This document shows positions 34,521 to 37,086 of a DNA stretch of 37,086 bases, piece after piece; position 1 is the stretch's first letter, and each line of letters begins with the position of its first letter. The position numbers and the translations under genes are program-made. The notes under the pieces were generated by a model that saw nothing but the letters and a program-made list of their open reading frames with translations, made no database searches and was not told where the DNA came from. The DNA lies in assembly GCA_902802325.1 (NCBI GenBank), contig CADCLV010000018.1, positions 1 through 37,086 on the forward strand. The letters are read 5' to 3'. The stretch is from Oscillospiraceae bacterium. Lineage in GTDB: Bacteria > Bacillota > Clostridia > Saccharofermentanales > Saccharofermentanaceae.

Positions 34521-35948
34521 ATGAATAAAACTTTCGTTACTAAGATGCCCAACCATATCGGTGCTTTTCTAAAGGCAAGCCGTTGCTTCGCCTCGCTTGG
34601 AATCAACATTACCCGCGTCAGTTACAACAAGGCCGTGGATTCCCATATGCTCTTTATCGATGCAGAGGGTACGCCGGAACAGCTTTCAAAAGCAACGGAA
34701 GAACTGACTGCCATCGGGTATCTGCAGTGTGATGAGGACGACAGAAGCGTCGTTCTTCTCGAATTCAAGCTCAAAGATGAACCGGGAAGCGTTACCTCGG
34801 TACTGGAACTGATCAGTGCCTACAACTTCAACATTTCCTACATCAGCTCCCAGGAAAACGGAACCGAATACCAGCTTTTTAAGATGGGACTGATTGTGGA
34901 TAAGCAGGACCGGATCAAGGAATTCATCGAAGAGGCAAAGAAACTCTGTGATGTCCGCCTGATCGACTATAACCATGCCGATAAGATCTACGATAACAGT
35001 ATCTTCTACCATACCTTTGTGGATGAACTGAGTTCTTCCATGGAGATCTCTCCTGACTCGAAAAATGAACTTCTGATCAATACGAATCTGGCCATGCAGA
35101 TTCTGGACGAGACAGGCGTTTCCCCATATCGGACGTTTGACAGCATCAGCCGGTTTGCCGAATTACTGGCACTTTCCAGAAAGTCATCCTTCGAACCCAG
35201 GATCACGGAGCACAAGATCTCAGACGACACGGCCATCACGCTCATCGAACCGCCATGCGGAAGTAATACAGCCATTATCCGAAGTGGAAATGAATACCTG
35301 TTCATCGATACCGGCTATGCATGCTATCAGGAAGAGATGCTGGAGATTTTTAAGAAACTGATTTCGGATTTCGACACAGTCAGAAAGTCGGCCCTGATCA
35401 CTCATGCTGACGTGGATCACTGCGGACTTCTTCCTCTCTTTGATGAGGTTTATGCCAGCGCCAAGAGCGCTGCCTGCATCCGCCTCGAGTACGAAGGTAA
35501 GGACGGTTATCGAGAGGTCAATCCTCTCCACAAACCCTATGTCCGTATTTGCAAAGCACTGACTTCCTACACTCCGGTATCTCCTGAGAAAGTCACGATC
35601 ATCGGAGATGACCGAGAGATCCGTCATCCGCTTGAACAGACCGGATTCTTCGATTTCGGCGATTTGCATTTCGAACTTTACGAAGGCCGCGGCGGTCACC
35701 TCAAAGGCGAAACCGTGCTTCTGGATTATGAGCATCACATCGCTTTTACCGGAGATATCTTCGTAAACCTCAAGGATATGACTCCCCGCCAGCTGCAGTA
35801 TAATACTTATGCGCCGATCCTGATGACTTCCGTAGATACGGATAAAGAGCTCTGCGCCGAAGAGCGGCAGGCGCTTTTCCAGCGGCTGGGAACCGGGTCC
35901 TGGCAGATCTTCGGCGGGCACGGCGGCAAGAAAGAGTATAATGTCTAA
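34521..35948 (+). CDS. ACT-ACT-metallo-beta-lactamase fusion protein
   Basis: A 475-residue protein. Residues 1-72 and 78-150 are two ACT-like domains (PNHIGAFLKASRCFASLGINI; KDEPGSVTSVLELISAYNFNI), which bind amino acids or other small ligands. After a linker, residues about 235-470 form an MBL fold: THADVDHCG (HxDxDH variant near 297), GRGGHLKGE, FTGDIF and GGHGGKK. SD GAGGAG precedes ATG 34521. An MBL hydrolase gated by ACT sensors is an unusual design; the ligand and reaction are unknown. The same HxDxDH change occurs in the MBL at 16011-16814. The methyltransferase 30 nt downstream is probably cotranscribed. Confidence 0.82.
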   Translation: MNKTFVTKMPNHIGAFLKASRCFASLGINITRVSYNKAVDSHMLFIDAEGTPEQLSKATEELTAIGYLQCDEDDRSVVLLEFKLKDEPGSVTSVLELISAYNFNISYISSQENGTEYQLFKMGLIVDKQDRIKEFIEEAKKLCDVRLIDYNHADKIYDNSIFYHTFVDELSSSMEISPDSKNELLINTNLAMQILDETGVSPYRTFDSISRFAELLALSRKSSFEPRITEHKISDDTAITLIEPPCGSNTAIIRSGNEYLFIDTGYACYQEEMLEIFKKLISDFDTVRKSALITHADVDHCGLLPLFDEVYASAKSAACIRLEYEGKDGYREVNPLHKPYVRICKALTSYTPVSPEKVTIIGDDREIRHPLEQTGFFDFGDLHFELYEGRGGHLKGETVLLDYEHHIAFTGDIFVNLKDMTPRQLQYNTYAPILMTSVDTDKELCAEERQALFQRLGTGSWQIFGGHGGKKEYNV

Positions 35949-35978
35949 AAGCGGACAGGCAAGAAACGGAGAACACAT

Positions 35979-36788
35979 ATGGCACTGGACTATCGAAAAG
36001 AACTGGGCGGCACTTTTGATACAGCAGTATCTCTTTATGAGAAGATGCGTCCCGGCTATGTGGATGAACTATATAAAGCAATCTTCGATTATGTTTCCAT
36101 CGACGAGAACAGCTCGGTAGTAGAAGTCGGCAGCGGCAGCGGACAGGCAACTCTCCCTATTCTTAAGACGGGCTGCGCCCTTACAGCTGTAGAATATGGC
36201 GAGAACTTCTCCACGCTTCTCAAGGACAAGTATAAAGAGTTCAGTAAATTCAAGGTCCTCACGGGAAAATTCGAAGATGTCGAACTGGAAAAGGACACCT
36301 ACGATCTCGTCTTCTCTGCCACCGCATTCCACTGGGTGCCGGAAGAGATCGGCTATCCGAAGGTCTATTCCATGCTAAAAGAAGGCGGTGCTTTTGCCAG
36401 ATTTGCCAACCGCCCCAGAAATAGTAAGAACGATCCTGAACTTGCGCAGGAGATCGATGCGATCTATAACGAACACTACAACAAGTACTATGGCGTGAAG
36501 CCCGGAACGAAAGCCTGGTTTACCGAAGATACCGCACGGGAGATCTCGCAGATCCCTAGAAAATACGGATTCACCGATATCACGTATCAACTGTTTCACA
36601 GAGAAAGAGTTTTCACTGCGAAAGAATACATCCAGCTTCTCGGCACCTACTCGGATCACATCGCCATCGAAGAAAGCATCCGGAAAGTGTTTTTCAGTAG
36701 AATCGAGGATGCGATCGACCGCCACGGCGGCACGATTACGATCAGCGATACGCTGGACCTGGAGCTGGCCAAAAAACCGATCCGATAG
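35979..36788 (+). CDS. Class I SAM-dependent methyltransferase
   Basis: A 269-residue methyltransferase. Motif I VVEVGSGSGQATLPIL is near 47, an acidic site in TAVEYGE near 70, DLVFSATAFHWVP near 109 and a GGAFARF strand near 137. The overall form matches the UbiE/trans-aconitate methyltransferase-like group (Methyltransf_11/25). SD CGGAGAA precedes ATG 35979. It follows the ACT-MBL gene in the same direction and its stop codon abuts that of the convergent carbonic anhydrase gene with no spacer. Confidence 0.88.
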   Translation: MALDYRKELGGTFDTAVSLYEKMRPGYVDELYKAIFDYVSIDENSSVVEVGSGSGQATLPILKTGCALTAVEYGENFSTLLKDKYKEFSKFKVLTGKFEDVELEKDTYDLVFSATAFHWVPEEIGYPKVYSMLKEGGAFARFANRPRNSKNDPELAQEIDAIYNEHYNKYYGVKPGTKAWFTEDTAREISQIPRKYGFTDITYQLFHRERVFTAKEYIQLLGTYSDHIAIEESIRKVFFSRIEDAIDRHGGTITISDTLDLELAKKPIR

Positions 36789-37086
36789 TTACACGTCAAA
36801 CTCCACGGTGCCGTCTTCGATCCGATAGATCGCGCCGACGACCTTCAGTCCGGTTTCCTCGTCTTTCTGAATCAGAAGACTGGACTTGATGATCTCCACA
36901 CTTCTTCTCACATTGAGAAGTGCCGCCCGATAATCGTCGGTTTCATTTCCGATCGCCTGCTTGATCTCATCGGTGATGAACTTGATATAGCCCTCCGGAT
37001 CATGGTGGATCGCCGCCGTAACGGCACCACACTGGGTATGCCCGAGCACAACGATCAGATTCGTTCCCAGATGCCCCGCCGCGTAT
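36789..37086 (-). CDS. Beta-class carbonic anhydrase, C-terminal part (runs off the window)
   Basis: About 98 residues of the C-terminal half of a beta-carbonic anhydrase, which interconverts CO2 and bicarbonate with zinc. YAAGHLGTNLIVVLGHTQCGAV contains the HxxC pair of zinc ligands, split here over the usual strand, and the end (GLKVVGAIYRIEDGTVEFDV) matches the family's last strand. The first zinc Cys and the Asp-Arg dyad lie beyond the right edge. The gene converges on the methyltransferase with adjacent stop codons (TAG, then TAA on the other strand). Confidence 0.9.
   Translation of the reverse strand, partial: YAAGHLGTNLIVVLGHTQCGAVTAAIHHDPEGYIKFITDEIKQAIGNETDDYRAALLNVRRSVEIIKSSLLIQKDEETGLKVVGAIYRIEDGTVEFDV

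Overview
The window looks like a Gram-positive anaerobe of the class Clostridia, most likely Lachnospiraceae or a close relative. The evidence is the protein style (enolase, xylose isomerase, MacB/FtsX-type exporters paired with TetR genes), strong GGAGG ribosome binding sites, canonical TTGACA-N17-TATAAT promoters and moderate GC. This placement is inference from sequence character, not from a marker search. No tRNA, rRNA, IS element, phage gene or CRISPR array was seen.

Layout. Bases 1-264 hold a fragment of miaB on the + strand. It is joined tail to tail with a permease gene on the - strand that lacks its C-terminus, so both genes break at one point. From there to 12.8 kb the - strand carries transport and regulatory genes: a broken ATPase/permease pair with an AraC regulator (1-4.1 kb), a TetR gene with a small membrane protein (4.1-5.3 kb), an intact ATPase/permease pair (5.4-8.4 kb), and a heterodimeric ABC transporter with its TetR regulator (8.5-12.8 kb). 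xylA (+) and eno (-) then converge at 14.3-14.5 kb, with a probable small RNA between them. An MBL-fold hydrolase with an AraC regulator (16.0-17.6 kb) and a rare MntP-ZIP fusion under a Mn2+ (yybP-ykoY) riboswitch (17.7-19.3 kb) follow.

The centrepiece, 19.3-28.3 kb on the - strand, is a nine-gene, tightly coupled operon. It encodes a NifH-like reductase, two NifD/K-like subunits, a lipoprotein/FecCD/FecE-type importer, a periplasmic-binding-fold protein without a signal peptide, a Cys-rich UreG/HypB-like GTPase and a lone soluble ABC ATPase. A Crp/Fnr-family regulator is divergent from it. The set lacks nitrogen-fixation accessory genes and key nitrogenase residues, so it is an uncharacterised nitrogenase-like metallo-reductase system linked to metal or metal-chelate uptake. 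Two SAM methyltransferases, a third ATPase/permease pair with TetR, an ACT-ACT-MBL fusion, another methyltransferase and a partial beta-carbonic anhydrase complete the window.

A 16-bp palindrome, GTTAGC-N4-GCTAAC, recurs about ten times. Nearly all copies lie in promoters (eno, xylA, the small RNA, the nitrogenase-like operon/crp, both AraC genes, a TetR, a methyltransferase, two ABC operons). Most copies sit on the transcription start site, suggesting one repressor-type regulator ties these units together. Its geometry (TTAGC-N4-GCTAA) is that of Crp/Fnr-family sites, which makes the divergent Crp/Fnr protein the leading candidate.
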